This document shows positions 11,146 to 25,263 of a DNA stretch of 64,000 nucleotides, in pieces. Position 1 is the first letter of the stretch; each line of letters begins with the position of its first letter. Origin of the DNA: Calliopsis andreniformis (taxonomy: Eukaryota > Arthropoda > Insecta > Hymenoptera > Andrenidae); contig NW_027480440.1 of assembly GCF_051401765.1 (NCBI RefSeq), forward strand, positions 2,852,001 to 2,916,000. Direction: 5' to 3'. Both the position numbers and the translations under genes were made by a program. The notes below the pieces were generated by a model, which searched no databases, had not been told where the DNA came from, and saw only the letters and a list, made by a program, of their open reading frames with translations.

Positions 11146-12890
11146 CTCCTCAACGCTCAATCCTCAATCCTCAACTTTCAATCCTCAATACACAATCTTC
11201 AATCCTCAATCCTCAATCCTCAATCCTCAATCCTCAATCGTCAGTCTTCGGACCTCAATACTCAATCTTCAATCCTGAATCCTCAATCCTCAATCCTCAA
11301 TCCTCATTCTGCAATCCTCAATCATAAATCCTCAATCCACAATCCTCAATTGTCAATCCTCAATCCTCAGTCCTCAGTCCCCATACCACAATCCTCAACC
11401 CACAGCCCTCATCCTCAATCCTCAATCCTCAGTCCTCAGTCCTCCGTCTTCAAACCTCAATCCTCAGCCCTCAGACCTCATCCTCAATCCTCAATCCTCA
11501 ATCCTCAATCATCAATCTTCAATTATCAAAACTCAATCTTCAATCCTCAATACCCAATCCTCAATCTTCAATCCTCAATCCCGAATGCTCAATTCTCAAT
11601 CCTCAATCCTCAACCCTCAGTCCTCGTTCCTCAAACCTCAATCCTCAACCCTCAGTCCTCATCCTCAATTCTCAATTCTCAATTCTCAATCCTCAATCCT
11701 CTATCCTCAACCCACAGACCTCATCCTCAATCCACAATCCTCAATCCTCTATCCTCAATCGTCAATCCTCAATCCTCAGTCCTCAAACCTCAATCCTGAA
11801 TCCTCAATCCTGAATCCTCAATCTTCAGCCCTCAGTCCTCAACAATCTGTAGTCAATCCTCAATCCTCAATAGAATATCCTCAATTCACAGTTTTCAATA
11901 CTCAATACTCGATCTGCAATCTTCAAACCTATATCCACAAACATCAATTCTCTTCACTCAACCCTCAACACTCAGTCCTCAATGTTCAATCCTCAATGCT
12001 CAATCCACAATCCTCAATGGTCAATCTTCAATCCTCAATACTCAATCTTCGATCCTCAATCCTCAATCGTCAATCCTCCATCCTAATTCTTCAATCCTCA
12101 ATACTCAATCCTCAATCCTCAATCCTCAGTCCTTAAACCTCATTCCTCAACACTCAGCCCTCATCCTCAATCCTCAATCCTCAATCCTCAATCCTCAGTC
12201 ATCAATACTCAATCTTCAATCCTCAATCCTCAATTTTCAATCCTCAATCCTCAATCCTCATTCTTCGATCCTCAACACCCAATACTCAATCTTCAATCCT
12301 CAATACTCAATCCTCAATTCTCAATCCTCAATTCTCAATCCTCAGACCTCAAACATCAATACTCAACCCTCAGTCCTCGTCCTCAAACCACAACCCTCAA
12401 TCCTCGATCCTCAATCTTCAATCATCAATATTCAATCTTCAATCCTCAACCCTCAACCGTCAGTCCTCGTACTCAATCCTCAGCCCTCAATCCTCAATCC
12501 ACAATCTTCAATCATCAATACTCAATCTTCAATCCTCTATCCTCAATCCTCAATCCTCAATCCTCAATCTTCAGCCCTCAGTCCTCAAAAATCAACTATC
12601 AATCCTCTATCCTGAACAGAATATCCTCAATATACAGTTTTCCATACTCAATCCCCATTCTTCAATCTTCAAATCTGAATCCACAAACATCAATTCTAAT
12701 CACTCAACCATCAACACTCAGTCCTCAATCGTCAATCCTCAATCCTCAATCCTCAATCTTCAATCCTCAATACTCAATCTTCATTCATCAATCCTCAATC
12801 CTCAATCCTCAATCTTCAATCCTCAATCCTCAATCCTCATTCTTCAATCCTCAACACCCGATCCTCAATCTTCAATCCTCAATCCTCAGT
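11146..12890. repeat. Diverged heptamer satellite between B1 and a D fragment
   Basis: The register is kept throughout. 11341-11560 resembles, with many differences, the CAATTGTC-led segment of block B (9365-9600) and the corresponding G segments (34576, 38243, 54723). Type 3 blocks lie near 11868 and 12616. I saw no near-identical partner inside the window and no gene. Confidence 0.7.
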
Positions 12891-13500
12891 CCTCAATCCT
12901 CAATCCTCAATCCTCAATCCTCAATCCTCAATCCTCAATCTTCAATCCTCAATACTCAATCTTCAATCCTCAATCCTCAATCCTCAATCCTCAATCCTCA
13001 ATACTCAACCATCAATCCTCAATTCCCAATACTCAATAGATTATCCTGAATTTTCAGGATTCAATACTCAAACCTCAATCCTCAACCCTCAGCCCTCATC
13101 CTCCATCCTCAATCCTCAATCCTCAATCCTCAATACTCAATCTTCAATCCTCAATACTCAATCTTCAATCCTCAATCCTCAATCCTCAATCCTCAATCCT
13201 CAATCCTCAATCCTCAATCCTCAATCCTCAATCTTCAATCCTCAATACTCAATCTTCAATCCTCAATCCTCAATCCTCAATCCTCAATCCTCATTCTTCA
13301 ATCCTCAATACCCAGTCCTCAATCTTCAATCCTCAATCCTCAATCCTCAATCCTCAATTCTCAATCCTCAATCCTCAATCCTCAGACCTCAAACATCAAT
13401 ACTCAGCCCTCTGTCCTCGTCCTCAATCCACAACACTCAATCCTCAATCCTCAATTTTCAATCATCAATATTCAATCTCCAGTCCTCAATCCTCAATCCT
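12891..13500. repeat. Fragment of block D (matches 461-1070)
   Basis: Matches D1 at a spacing of 12430 bases, including the dyad and the CTCTGTCC-CTCGTC segment. It ends at 13500, where the sequence switches to the start of block B in a consensus run. Only the second of D1's two dyad blocks is present. Confidence 0.85.
13043..13060. other. Perfect 8-bp inverted repeat with 2-base spacer
   Basis: Same 18-base dyad as at 320-337, in the D fragment between B1 and B2. Confidence 0.9.
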
Positions 13501-16500
13501 CAGCCCTCAATCCTCAATCCTCAGTCTTCAATCATCAATACTCAATCTTCAATCCTCAATCCTCAGCAGTCAATCCTCAATCCTCAATCCTCATTCTTCA
13601 ATCCCCAATCCTCAATCCTCAGTCCTCAATCTTCAGTCCTCAATACTCAATATTCAATCCTCAATCCTCAATCCTCAATTCTCAATCCTCAATCCTCAGT
13701 CCTCAGTCCTCAAACCTCAATCCTCAAACCTCAGCCCTCATCCTCAATACACAATCCTCAATCCTCAATCCTCAATCTTCAATCCTCAATACTCAGTCTT
13801 CAATCCTCAATCCTCTGTCCTCAAACCTCAATTCTGAATCCTCAATCCTGAATCCTCAGTCTTCAGCCCTCAGTCCTCAACAATCAGTTGTCAATCCTCA
13901 ATCCTCATTAGAATATCATCAATTCACAGTTTTCAATACTCAATACTCAATCTGCAATCTTCAAATCTCTATTCACAAACATCAATTCTCATCACTCAAC
14001 CCTCAACACTCCGTCCCCAATCCTCAATCTTCAATCCTCAATCCTCACTCCTCAACGCTCAATCCTCAATCCTCAACTTTCAATCCTCAATACTCAATCT
14101 TCAATCCTGAACCCACAATCCTCAATCCTCAATCTTCATTCTTCAATACTCAATACCCAATCCTCAAGCATCAATCCTCAATCCTCAATCCTCAATTGTC
14201 AATCCTCAATCCTCAGTCCTCAGTCCTCATTCCTCAAACCTCAATTCTGAATCCTGAATACTCAAACTTCAATCCTCAACACTCAATCCTCAATCCTCAA
14301 TCTTCAATCATCAATATTCAATCTTCAGTCCTCAATCCTCAATCCTCAATCCTCAATCTTCAATCCTCAATACTCAATCTTCAATCCTCAATCCTCAGTC
14401 CTCAAACCTCAATTCTGAATCCTGAATACTCAACCTTCAATCCTCAATCCTCAGTCCTCAATACTCTACCATCAATGTTCAATCCTCAATCCTCAATCCT
14501 CATTCTTCAATCCTCAATACCCAGTCCTCAATCTTCAATCCTCTGTCCTCAATCCTCAATTCTCAATCCACAATCCTCAATTCTCAGACCTCAAACATCA
14601 ATACTCAGCTCTCAGTCCTCGTCCTCAATCCTCAACCCTCAATCTTCAATCCTCAATCTTCAATCATCAATACTCAATCATCAATCCTCTATCCTCAATC
14701 CTCAATCCTCAATCCTCAATCATCAATATTCAACACTCAACCCTCAACCATCAATCATCAATTCTCAATACTCAATAGAATATCCTGAATTGTCATGGTT
14801 CAATACTCAATCCACAATATTCTATAATCAAATCTCAATCATCAAACATCAATTCTCAACACTCAATCCTCAACACTCAGTCCTCTCTCTTCAATCCTCC
14901 ATCCTCAACTCTCAATCCTCAAGCGTCAATAATCAATCCTCAATCCTCGACTCTCAATCCTCAGCTCTCAAACCGCAATCCCGAATCCTCAATCCTAAAT
15001 CCTCAATCTTCAGCCCTCAGTCCTCCAAAATCAACAGTCAATCCTCTATCCTCAATAGAATATCCTCAATTTGCAGTTTTCAATACTCAATCCCCATTCT
15101 TCAATCTTCAAATCTCAATCCACAAACATCAATTCTAATCACGCAACCTTCAACACTCAGACCTCATTCTTCAATCCTCAATCCTCAATCCTCAATCTTC
15201 AATCCTCAATACTCAATCTTCAGTCCTCAATCCTCAATCCTCAATCCTCAATCTTCAATCCTCAATCCTCAATCCTCATCCTTCGATCCTCAACACCCAA
15301 TACTCAACCATCAATCCTCAATTCCCAATACGCAATAGAATATCCTGAATTCTCAGGATTCAATACTCAAACCTCAATCCTCATCCCTCAGCCCTCATCC
15401 TCCATCCTCAATCCTCAACCCTCAATCCTCAATCCTCAATCTTCAACCATCAACACTGAATCTTTAATACTCAATCCTCAATCCTCAATCCTTAATCCTG
15501 ATTCCTCAATCCTCAATCCTCAATCCTCATTCTTCAATCCTCAATACTCAATCCTCAATCATCAATCCTCAATCCTCAATCCTCAATCCTCCATCCTCAA
15601 TTGTCAATCCTCAATCCTCAGTCCTCAGTCCACAAACCACAATCCTCAACCCTCAGCCCTCATCCTCAATCCTCAATCCTCAATCCTCAGTCCTCCGTCC
15701 TCAATCCTCAATCCTCAGCCCTCAGACCTCATCCTCAATCCTCAATCCTCAATCCTCAATCCTCAATCTTCAATCCTCAATACTCAATCTTCAATCCTCA
15801 ATCCTCATTCCTCAAACCTCAATTCTGAATGCTGAACACTCAAACTTCAATCCTCAATCCTCAGCCCTCAATACTCTAGCATCAATCTTCAATCCTCAAT
15901 CCTCAATCCTCAATCCTCAATCCTCATTCTTCAATCCTCAATACCCAACCCTCAATCTTCAATCCTCAATCCTCAATGCTCAAGTCTCAATCCTCAATCC
16001 TCAAACTTCAATCTTCAATCCTCAACACTCAATCTTCAATCCTCAATCCTCAATCCTCAGTCATCAATCCTCAATCTTCAATTCTCAATCGTCAATCCCC
16101 ACTCCTCAATCCTCAACACCCAATCCTCAATCTTCAATTCTCAATCCTCAATCCTCAATTCTCAATCCTCAATCCTCAATCCTCAGACCTCAAACATCAA
16201 TACTCAACCCTCAGTCCTCGTCCTCAATACACAAACCTCAATCCTCGATCCTCAATCTTCAAGCATCAATAATCAATCTTCAATTCCCAACCCTCAATCC
16301 TCAATACTCAATCCTCAATTCTCAATGTTCAATCCTCAATACCCAATCCTCAATCTTCAATCCTCAATCCTGAATCCTCAATCCTCAATCCGCAATCCTC
16401 AATCCTCAGTCCTCAAACCACAATCCTGAATCCTCAATCCTGAATCCTCAATCTTCAGCCCTCAGTCCTCAACAGTCACTTGTCAATCCACAACCCTCAA

Positions 16501-17374
16501 TAGAACATCCTCAGTTCAGAGTTTTCCATACGCACTACTCAATCTGCAATCTTCAAATCTCTATCCGCAAACATCAATTCTCATCACTCAACTCTCAACA
16601 CTCAGTCCCCAATCCTCAATCTTCAATTCTCAATCCTCAACCGTCAATCCACAATCATCAATCTTCAATCCTCAATACTCAATCTTCAATCCCCAATCCT
16701 CAATACTCAATCCTCAATCTTCAATCCTCAACCGTCAACCCTCAATCCTCAATCCTCAATCATCGGTCCTCAAACCTCAATCCTGAATCCTCAACCCTGA
16801 ATCATCTATCTTCAGCCCTCAGTCCTCAACAATCAGTTGTCAATCCTCAATCCTCAATAGAATATCCTCAATTCACAGCTTTCAATACTCAATACTCAAT
16901 CTGCCATCTTCAAATCTCTGTCCACAAACATCAATTCTCATCACTCAACCCTCAACACTCAGTACTCAATGTTCAATCCTCAATCCTCAATCCTCAATCT
17001 TCAATCCTCAATACTGAATCCTCGATCCTCAATCCTCAATCCTCAATCCTCAATCCTCAATGTCCAATCCGCAATACCCAATCCTCAATCTACAATCCTC
17101 AATCCTCAATCCCCAATCCTCGGTCCTCAATCCTCAATCCTCAGTCCTCCAACCTCAATCCTGAATCCTCAAGCCTGAATCCTCAACCTTCAGCCCTCAG
17201 TCCTCAACAATCAGTTGTCAACCCTCACTCCTCAATAGAATATCATCAATTCACAGCTTTCAATACTCAATACTCAATCTGCAATCTTCAAATCTCTATT
17301 CACAAACATCAATTCTCATCACTCAACCCTCAACACTCCGTCCCCAATCCTCAATCTTCAATCCTCAATCCTCA
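13501..17374. repeat. Higher-order block B, copy 2 (B2)
   Basis: Second copy of 7265-11145, with three substitutions and one missing heptamer noticed by eye. It differs from B1 in what flanks it: a D fragment on the left instead of 6022-7264 sequence, and a D fragment on the right. Both junctions lie in consensus heptamer runs. Confidence 0.92.
15342..15359. other. Inverted repeat ATCCTGA-ATTC-TCAGGAT
   Basis: B2 counterpart of the dyad at 9106-9123, unchanged. Confidence 0.85.
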
Positions 17375-17918
17375 ATCCTCAATCCTCAATCCTCATTCTT
17401 CAATCCTCAATACCCAGTCCTCAATCTTCAATCCTCAATCCTCAATCCTCAATCCTCAATTCTCAATCCTCAATCCTCAATCCTCAGACCTCAAACATCA
17501 ATACTCAACCCTCTGTCCTCGTCCTCAATCCACAACCCTCAATCCTCGATCCTCAATCTTCAATCATCAATATTCAATCTTCAATCCTCAACCCTCAATC
17601 CTCAATACTCAATCCTCAATCCTCAATCCTCAATCCTCAATCCTCAATCTTCAATCCTCAATACTCAATCTTCAATCCTCAATCCTCAATCCTCAATCCT
17701 CAATCCTCAATCCTCAATCCTCTATCCTCAATCCTCAACCTTCAATCCTCAATACTCAATCTACAATCCTCAATCCTCAATCCTCAATCCTCAATCCTCA
17801 TTCTTCAATCCTCAATACCCAGTCCTCAATCTTCAATCTTCAATCCTCAATCCTCAATCCTCAATTCTCATTCCTCAATCCTCAATCCTCAGACCTCAAA
17901 CATCAATACTCAACCCTC
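17375..17918. repeat. Fragment of block D (matches 1464-2007)
   Basis: Matches D1 at a spacing of 15911 bases. It carries the CTCTGTC-CTCGTC segment, the CTCTATC unit and the CTACAATC unit in the same order. One visible difference is CCTCAACC near 17735 against CCACAACC near 1823. It parts from D1 after ACTCAACCCTCA (2007 against 17918). Confidence 0.85.
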
Positions 17919-18640
17919 AGTCCTCGTCCTCAATCCACAACACTCAATCCTCAATCCTCAATCTTCAATCATCAATATTCTATCTTCAGTCCTCAATCCT
18001 CAATCCTCAATCCTCAATCTTCAATCGTCAATACTCAATCTTCAATCCTCAATCCTCAATCCTCAATCCTCAATCTTAAATCCTCAATCCACAATCCTCA
18101 TTCTTCGATCCTCAACACCCAATCCTCAATCTTCAATCCTCAACACTCAACCCTCAATCTTCAATCCTCAATCCTCAATCCTCAATCCTCAATCTTAAAT
18201 CCTCAATCCACAATCCTCATTCTTCGATCCTCAACACCCAATCCTCAATCTTCAATCCTCAATCCTCAATCCTCAATCCTCAATCCTCAATCCTCTATCC
18301 TCAATCCTCAAACTTCAATCCTCAATACTCAATCTACAATCCTCAATACTCAATCCTCAATCCTCAATCCTCATTCTTCAATCCTCAATACCCAGTCCTC
18401 AATCTTCAATCTTCAATCCTCAATCCTCAATCCTCAATTCTCATTCCTCAATCCTCAATCCTCAGACCTCAAACATCAATACTCAGCCCTCAGTCCTCGT
18501 CCTCAATCCACAACACTCAATCCTCAATCCTCAATCTTCAATCATCAATATTCAATCTTCAGTCATCAATCCTCAATCCTCAATCCTCAATCCTCAATCC
18601 TCAATCCTCAATCCTCAATCTTCAATCCTCAATCCACAAT
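17700..18640. repeat. Imperfect direct repeat, spacing 573 bases
   Basis: The segment from CTCTATC at about 17722 through the CTCGTC hexamer near 17927 recurs from about 18295 to 18500, with small changes. The spacing of 573 is 82 heptamers minus one base, in keeping with one hexamer per period. Confidence 0.7.
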
Positions 18641-19235
18641 CCTCATTCTTCGATCCTCAACACCCAGTCCTCAATCTTCAATCCTCAATACTCAATCCTC
18701 AATCCTCAATCCTCAATCGTCAATCCTCTATCCTCAATCCTCAATCCTCAATCCTCAATCATCAATATTCAACACTCAACCCTCAACCATCAATCCTCAA
18801 TTCTCAATACTCAACAGAATATCCTGAATTCTCATGGTTCAATACTCAATCCACAATATTCTATAATCAAATCTCAATCCTCAAACATCAATTCTCAACA
18901 CTCAATCCTCAACACTCAGTCCTCTATCTTCAATCCTCCACCCTCAACTCTCAATTCTCAAGCGTCAATACTCAATCCTCAAACCTCAACCCTCAATCCT
19001 CAGCCCTCAAACCTCAATCCCGAATCCTCAATCCTAAATCCTCAATCTTCAGCCCTCAGTCCTCAATATCAACTATCAATCCTCTATCCTGAATAGAATA
19101 TCCTCAATTTACAGTTTTCCATACTCAATCCCCATTCTTCAATCTTCAAATCTGAATCCACACACATCAATTCTAATGACTCAACCATCAACACTCAGTC
19201 CTCAATCATAAATCCTCAATCCTCAATCCTCAATC
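17919..19235. repeat. Rearranged heptamer satellite linking B2 to D2
   Basis: Satellite in register, made of short pieces related to D (CTCGTC segments near 17927 and 18497) and to the G region (CATTCTTCGATCC units, a type 2 block at 18812 with CAACAG, a type 3 block near 19094). It includes the 119-base tandem repeat and ends where D2 begins. Confidence 0.7.
18040..18278. repeat. 119-base tandem repeat (two copies)
   Basis: The landmark CAATCTTAAATCC, followed by CCACAATCC and CATTCTTCGATCC, occurs at 18071 and again at 18190. The spacing of 119 bases is exactly 17 heptamers. The agreement spans roughly 18040-18142 and 18159-18261. It is present only here in the window, so it looks like a private local duplication. 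Confidence 0.85.
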
Positions 19236-19554
19236 TTCAATCATCAATACTCAATCTTCAATAATCAATCCTCAATCCTCAATCATCAATCTTCAATCCT
19301 CAATCCTCAATCCTCATACTTCAATCCTCAACACTCAACCCTCAATCTTCAATCCTCAATCCTCAATCCTCATTTCTCAACCCTCAACCCTCAATACTCA
19401 ATCCTCAATCCTCAATGTACGAACCTCAATACCCAATCCTCAATCTTCAATACTCAATCGTCAATCCTCAATATTCAATACTCAATCCTCAATCCTCAAT
19501 CCTCAATCCTCAATACTCAACCATCAATCCTCAATTCCCAATACTCAATAGATT

Positions 19555-19572
19555 ATCCTGAATTTTCAGGAT
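19555..19572. other. Perfect 8-bp inverted repeat with 2-base spacer
   Basis: D2 counterpart of 320-337, unchanged. Confidence 0.9.
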
Positions 19573-19847
19573 TCAATACTCAAACCTCAATCCTCAACCC
19601 TCAGCCCTCATCCTCCATCCTCAATCCTCAATCCTCAATCCTCAATCCTCAATCTTCAATCCTCAATACTCAATCTTCAATCCTCAATCCTCAATCCTCA
19701 ATCCTCAATCCTCAATCCTCAATCCTCAATCCTCAATCCTCAATCTTCAATCCTCAATACTCAATCTTCAATCCTCAATCCTCAATCCTCAATCCTCAAT
19801 CCTCAATACTCAACCATCAATCCTCAATTCCCAATACTCAATAGATT

Positions 19848-19865
19848 ATCCTGAATTTTCAGGAT
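19848..19865. other. Perfect 8-bp inverted repeat with 2-base spacer
   Basis: D2 counterpart of 613-630, unchanged. Confidence 0.9.
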
Positions 19866-22626
19866 TCAATACTCAAACCTCAATCCTCAACCCTCAGCCC
19901 TCATCCTCCATCCTCAATCCTCAATCCTCAATCCTCAATACTCAATCTTCAATCCTCAATACTCAATCTTCAATCCTCAATCCTCAATCCTCAATACTCA
20001 ATCCTCAATCCTCAATCCTCAATCCTCAATCCTCAATCTTCAATCCTCAATACTCAATCTTCAATCCTCAATCCTCAATCCTCAATCCTCAATCCTCATT
20101 CTTCAATCCTCAATACCCAGTCCTCAATCTTCAATCCTCAATCCTCAATCCTCAATCCTCAATTCTCAATCCTCAATCCTCAATCCTCAGACCTCAAACA
20201 TCAATACTCAGCCCTCTGTCCTCGTCCTCAATCCACAACACTCAATCCTCAATCCTCAATTTTCAATCATCAATATTCAATCTCCAGTCCTCAATCCTCA
20301 ATCCTCAATCCTCAATCTTCAATCCTCAATCCTCAGTCCTCAATACTCTACCATCAATGTTCAATCCTCAATCCTCAATCCTCATTCTTCAATCCTCAAT
20401 ACCCAGTCCTCAATCTTCAATCCTCAATCCTCAATCCTTAATTCTCAATCCTCAATCCTCAATTCTCAGACCTCAGACATCAATACTCAGCCCTCAGTCC
20501 TCGTCCTCTATCCTCAACCCTCAATCCTCAATCCTCAGTCTTCAATCATCTATACTCAATCTTCAATCCTCTATCCTCAATCCTCAATCCTCAATCCTCA
20601 ATCCTCAATCCTCAGTCCTCAATCCTCAATCCTCAATCCTCAATCCTCAATCCTCAATCTTCAATCCTCAATACTCAATCTTCAATCCTCAATCCTCAAT
20701 CCTCAATCCTCAATCCTCATTCTTCAATCCTCAATACCCAGTCCTCAATCTTCAATCCTCAATCCTCAATCCTCAATCCTCAATTCTCAATCCTCAATCC
20801 TCAATCCTCAGACCTCAAACATCAATACTCAACCCTCTGTCCTCGTCCTCAATCCACAACCCTCAATCCTCGATCCTCAATCTTCAATCATCAATATTCA
20901 ATCTTCAATCCTCAACCCTCAATCCTCAATACTCAATCCTCAATCCTCAATCCTCAATCCTCAATCCTCAATCCTCAATCTTCAATCCTCAATACTCAAT
21001 CTTCAATCCTCAATCCTCAATCCTCAATCCTCAATCCTCAATCCTCAATCCTCTATCCTCAATCCACAACCTTCAATCCTCAATACTCAATCTACAATCC
21101 TCAATCCTCAATCCTCAATCCTCAATCCTCATTCTTCAATCCTCAATACCCAGTCCTCAATCTTCAATCTTCAATCCTCAATCCTCAATCCTCAATTCTC
21201 ATTCCTCAATCCTCAATCCTCAGACCTCAAACATCAATACTCAACCCTCATTCTTCAATCCTCAATACCCAATCCTCAATCTTCAATCCTCAATCCTCAA
21301 TCCTCATTCCTCAAACCTCAACCCTCAACCCTCAGTCCTCATCCTCACTTCTCAATTCTCAATCCTGAATCCTCAATCCTCAATCTTCAATCCTCAATAA
21401 TCAATCTCCAATCCTAGATCCTCAATCCCCAATCTTCAATCCTTAATCCTCAATCTTCAATCCTCAGTCCCCAGACGTCAACCTTCAATCCTCAATGCTA
21501 CATCCTCAATCCTCAATCCTCAGTTCTGAATCCTCAATCCTCAATCCTCAAACCTCAACACTCAACCGTCAGTCCTCGTCCTCAATACTCAACCCTCAAT
21601 CCTCAATCCTCAATCTTCAATCATCAGTACTCAATCTTCAATCCTCAATCCTCAATCCTCCACACTCAATATTCAACACACAACCCTCAGCCTTCAATCC
21701 TCAATGCTCATTACTCAATAGAATATCCTGAACTCTCATGGTTCAATACTCAATCCACAATATTCAATAATCAAATCTCAATCCTCAAACATCAATTCTC
21801 AACACTCAATCCTCAACACTCAGTCCTCTCCCTTCAATCCTCCATCCTCAATCCTCAATCCTCAAGCGTCAATCCTCAATCCTCAATCCTCAACCCTCAA
21901 TCCTCAACCCTCAATCCTCAGTCCTCACATCCGAATCCCGAATCGGCAATCCTGAATCCTCAATCCTGAATCCTCAATCTTCAGCCCTCAGTCCTCAACA
22001 ATCAACTATCAATCCGCAATCCTCAATAGAATATCCTCAATTCACTGTTTTCGATACTCAATCCCCATTCTTCAATCTTCAAATCTCAATCCACAAACAT
22101 CAATTCTCATCAATCAACCCTCAACACTCAGTCCTCAATCGTCAACCCTCAATCCCCAATAATCAATCTTCAATCCTCAATACTCAATCTTCAATCCTCA
22201 ATCCTCAATCCTCAATCCTCAATCCTCATTCTTCAATCCTCAATACCCAGTCCTCAATCTTCAATCCTCAACCCTCAATCCTCAATTCTCAATCCTCAAT
22301 CCTCAAATCTCAGACCTCAAACATCAGTACTCAACCCTCAGTCCTCGTCCTCAATCCACATCCCTCAATCCTCAATCCTCAGTCTTCAATCATCAGTATT
22401 CAGTCTTCAGTCCTCAATCCTCAATCCTCAATCCTCAATCTTCAATTCTCAACCCTCAACCCTCAATACTCAATCCTCAATCCTCAATGTACGAACCTCA
22501 ATACCCAATCCTCAATCTTCAACACTCAATCATCAATCCTCAATATTCAATACTCAATCCTCAATCCTCAATCCTCAATCCTCAATACTCAACCATCAAT
22601 CCTCAATTCCCAATACTCAATAGATT

Positions 22627-22644
22627 ATCCTGAATTTTCAGGAT
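22627..22644. other. Perfect 8-bp inverted repeat with 2-base spacer
   Basis: D2 counterpart of 3385-3402, unchanged. Confidence 0.9.
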
Positions 22645-25263
22645 TCAATACTCAAACCTCAATCCTCAACCCTCAGCCCTCATCCTCCATCCTCAATCCT
22701 CAATCCTCAATCCTCAATCCTCAATCTTCAATCCTCAATACTCAATCTTCAATCCTCAATCCTCAATCCTCAATCCTCAATCCTCAATCCTCAATCCTCA
22801 ATCCTCAATCCTCAATCTTCAATACTCAATACTCAATCTTCAATCCTCAATAATCAATCCTCAATCCTCAATCCTCATTCTTCAATCCTCAATACCCAGT
22901 CCTCAATCTTCAACCCTCAATCCTCAATCCTCAATCCTCAATCCTCAGACCTCAAACATCAATACTCAACCCTCTGTCCTCGTCCTCAATCCACAACACT
23001 CAATCCTCAATCCTCAATCTTCAATCCTCAATACCCAGTCCTCAATCTTCAACCCTCAATCCTCAATCCTCAATCCTCAATCCTCAGACCTCAAACATCA
23101 ATACTCAACCCTCTGTCCTCGTCCTCAATCCACAACACTCAATCCTCAATCCTCAATCTTCAATCATCAATATTCAATCTTCAGTCCTCAATCCTCAATC
23201 CTCAATCCTCAATCTTCAATCCTCAATCCTCAGTCCTCAATACTCTACCATCAATGTTCAATCCTCAATCCTCATTCTTCAATCCTCAATACCCAGTCCT
23301 CAATCTTCAATCCTCAATCCTCAATCCTCAATTCTCAATCCTCAATCCTCAATTCTCAGACCTCAGACATCAATACTCAGCCCTCAGTCCTCGTCCTCTA
23401 TCCTCAACACTCAATCCTCAATCCTCAGTCTTCAATCATCTATACTCAATCTTCAATCCTCTATCCTCAATCCTCAATCCTCAATCCTCAATCCTCAATC
23501 CTCAATCCTCAATCTTCAATCCTCAATACTCAATCTTCAATCCTCAATCCTCAATCCTCAATCCTCAATCCTCATTCTTCAATCCTCAATACCCAGTCCT
23601 CAGTCTTCAATCCTCAATCCTCAATCCTCAATCCTCAATTCTCAATCCTCAATCCTCAATCCTCAGACCTCAAACATCAATGCTCAACCCTCAGTCCTCG
23701 TCCTCAATCCACAACCCTCAATCCTCGATCCTCAATCTTCAATCATCAATATTCAATCTTCAATCCTCAACCCTCAATCCTCAATACTCAATTCTCAATC
23801 CTCAATGTTCAATCCTCAATACCCAATCCTCAATCTTCAATCCTCAATCCTCAATCCTCAATCCTCAATCCTCAATCCTCAATCCTCAGTCCTCAAACCT
23901 CAATCCCGAATCCTCAATCCTGAATCCTCAATGTTTAGCCCTCAGTCCTCAACAATCAGTTGTCAATCCTCAATCCTCAATAGAATATCCTGAATTCACA
24001 GGTTTCAATGCTCAATACTTGACCTGCAATCTTCAAATCTCTACCCACAAGCATCAATTCTCATCACTCAACCCTCAACACTCAGTCCCCAATCCTGAAT
24101 CTTCAATCCTTAATCCTCAATCCTCAATCCTCAATCCTCAATCTTCAATCCTCAATACTCAATATTCAGTCCTCAATCCTCAATCCTCGGCCCTCAATCC
24201 TCAATCGTCAATCTCCAATGCTGAATACTCAATCTTCAATCCTCAACCCTCAATCCTCAATCCTCAATCCTCAATCCTCATTCTTCAATCCTCAATACCC
24301 AATCCTCAATCTTCAATCCTCAATCCTCAATCCTCATTCCTCAAACCTCAACCCTCAACCCTCAGTCCTCATCCTCACTTCTCAATTCTCAAACCTGAAT
24401 CCTCAATCCTCAATCTTCAATCCTCAATAATCAATCTCCAATCATCGATCCTCAATCCCCAATTTTCAATCCTTAATCCTCAATCTTCAATCCTCAGTCC
24501 CCAGACGTCAACCTTCAATCCTCAATGCTACATCCTCAATCCTCAATCCTCAGTTCTGAATCCTCAATCCTCAATCCTCAAACCTCAACACTCAACCGTC
24601 ACCTCGTCCTCAATACTCAACCCTCAATCCTCAATCCTCAATCTTCAATCATCAGTACTCAATCTTCAATCCTCAATCCTCAATCCTCCATACTCAGTAT
24701 TCAACACACAACCCTCAGCCTTCAATCCTCAATTCTCATTACTCAATAGAATATCCTGAACTCTCATGGTTCAATACTCAATCCACAATATTCGATAATC
24801 AAATCTCAATCCTCAAACATCAATTCTCAACACTCAATCCTCAACACTCAGTCCTCTCCCTTCAATCCTCCATCCTCAATCCTCAATCCTCAAGCGTCAA
24901 TCCTTAATCCTCAATCCTCAACCCTCAATCCTCAACCCTCAATCCTCAGTCCTCACATCCGAATCCCGAATCCGCAATCCTGAATCCTCAATCCTGAATC
25001 CTCAATCTTCAGCCCTCAGTCCTCAACAATCAATTATCAATCCGCAATCCTCAATAGAATATCCTCAATTCACTGTTTTCGATACTCAATCCCCATTCTT
25101 CAATCTTCAAATCTCAATCCACAAACATCAATTCTCATCAATCAACCCCGCAACACTCAGTCCTCAATCGTCAACCCTCAATCCCCAATAATCAATCTTC
25201 AATCCTCAATACTCAATCTTCAATCCTCAATCCTCAATCCTCAATCCTCAATCCTCAATCCTC

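Larger units (their letters stand above)
19236..25263. repeat. Higher-order block D, copy 2 (D2)
   Basis: Copy of 1-6021 with one extra heptamer near 20940-20990. Its later part is also the template-like partner of D3 (spacing 16020 from about 22777) and D4 (spacing 25883 from about 22055). D1 and D2 share variants that D3 and D4 lack: ATTCTCAATCC near 4551/23793 where D3/D4 have ATCCTCAATCC, and CAATGCTG near 24217 where D3/D4 have CAATCCTG. D1 and D2 therefore group together. Confidence 0.93.
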
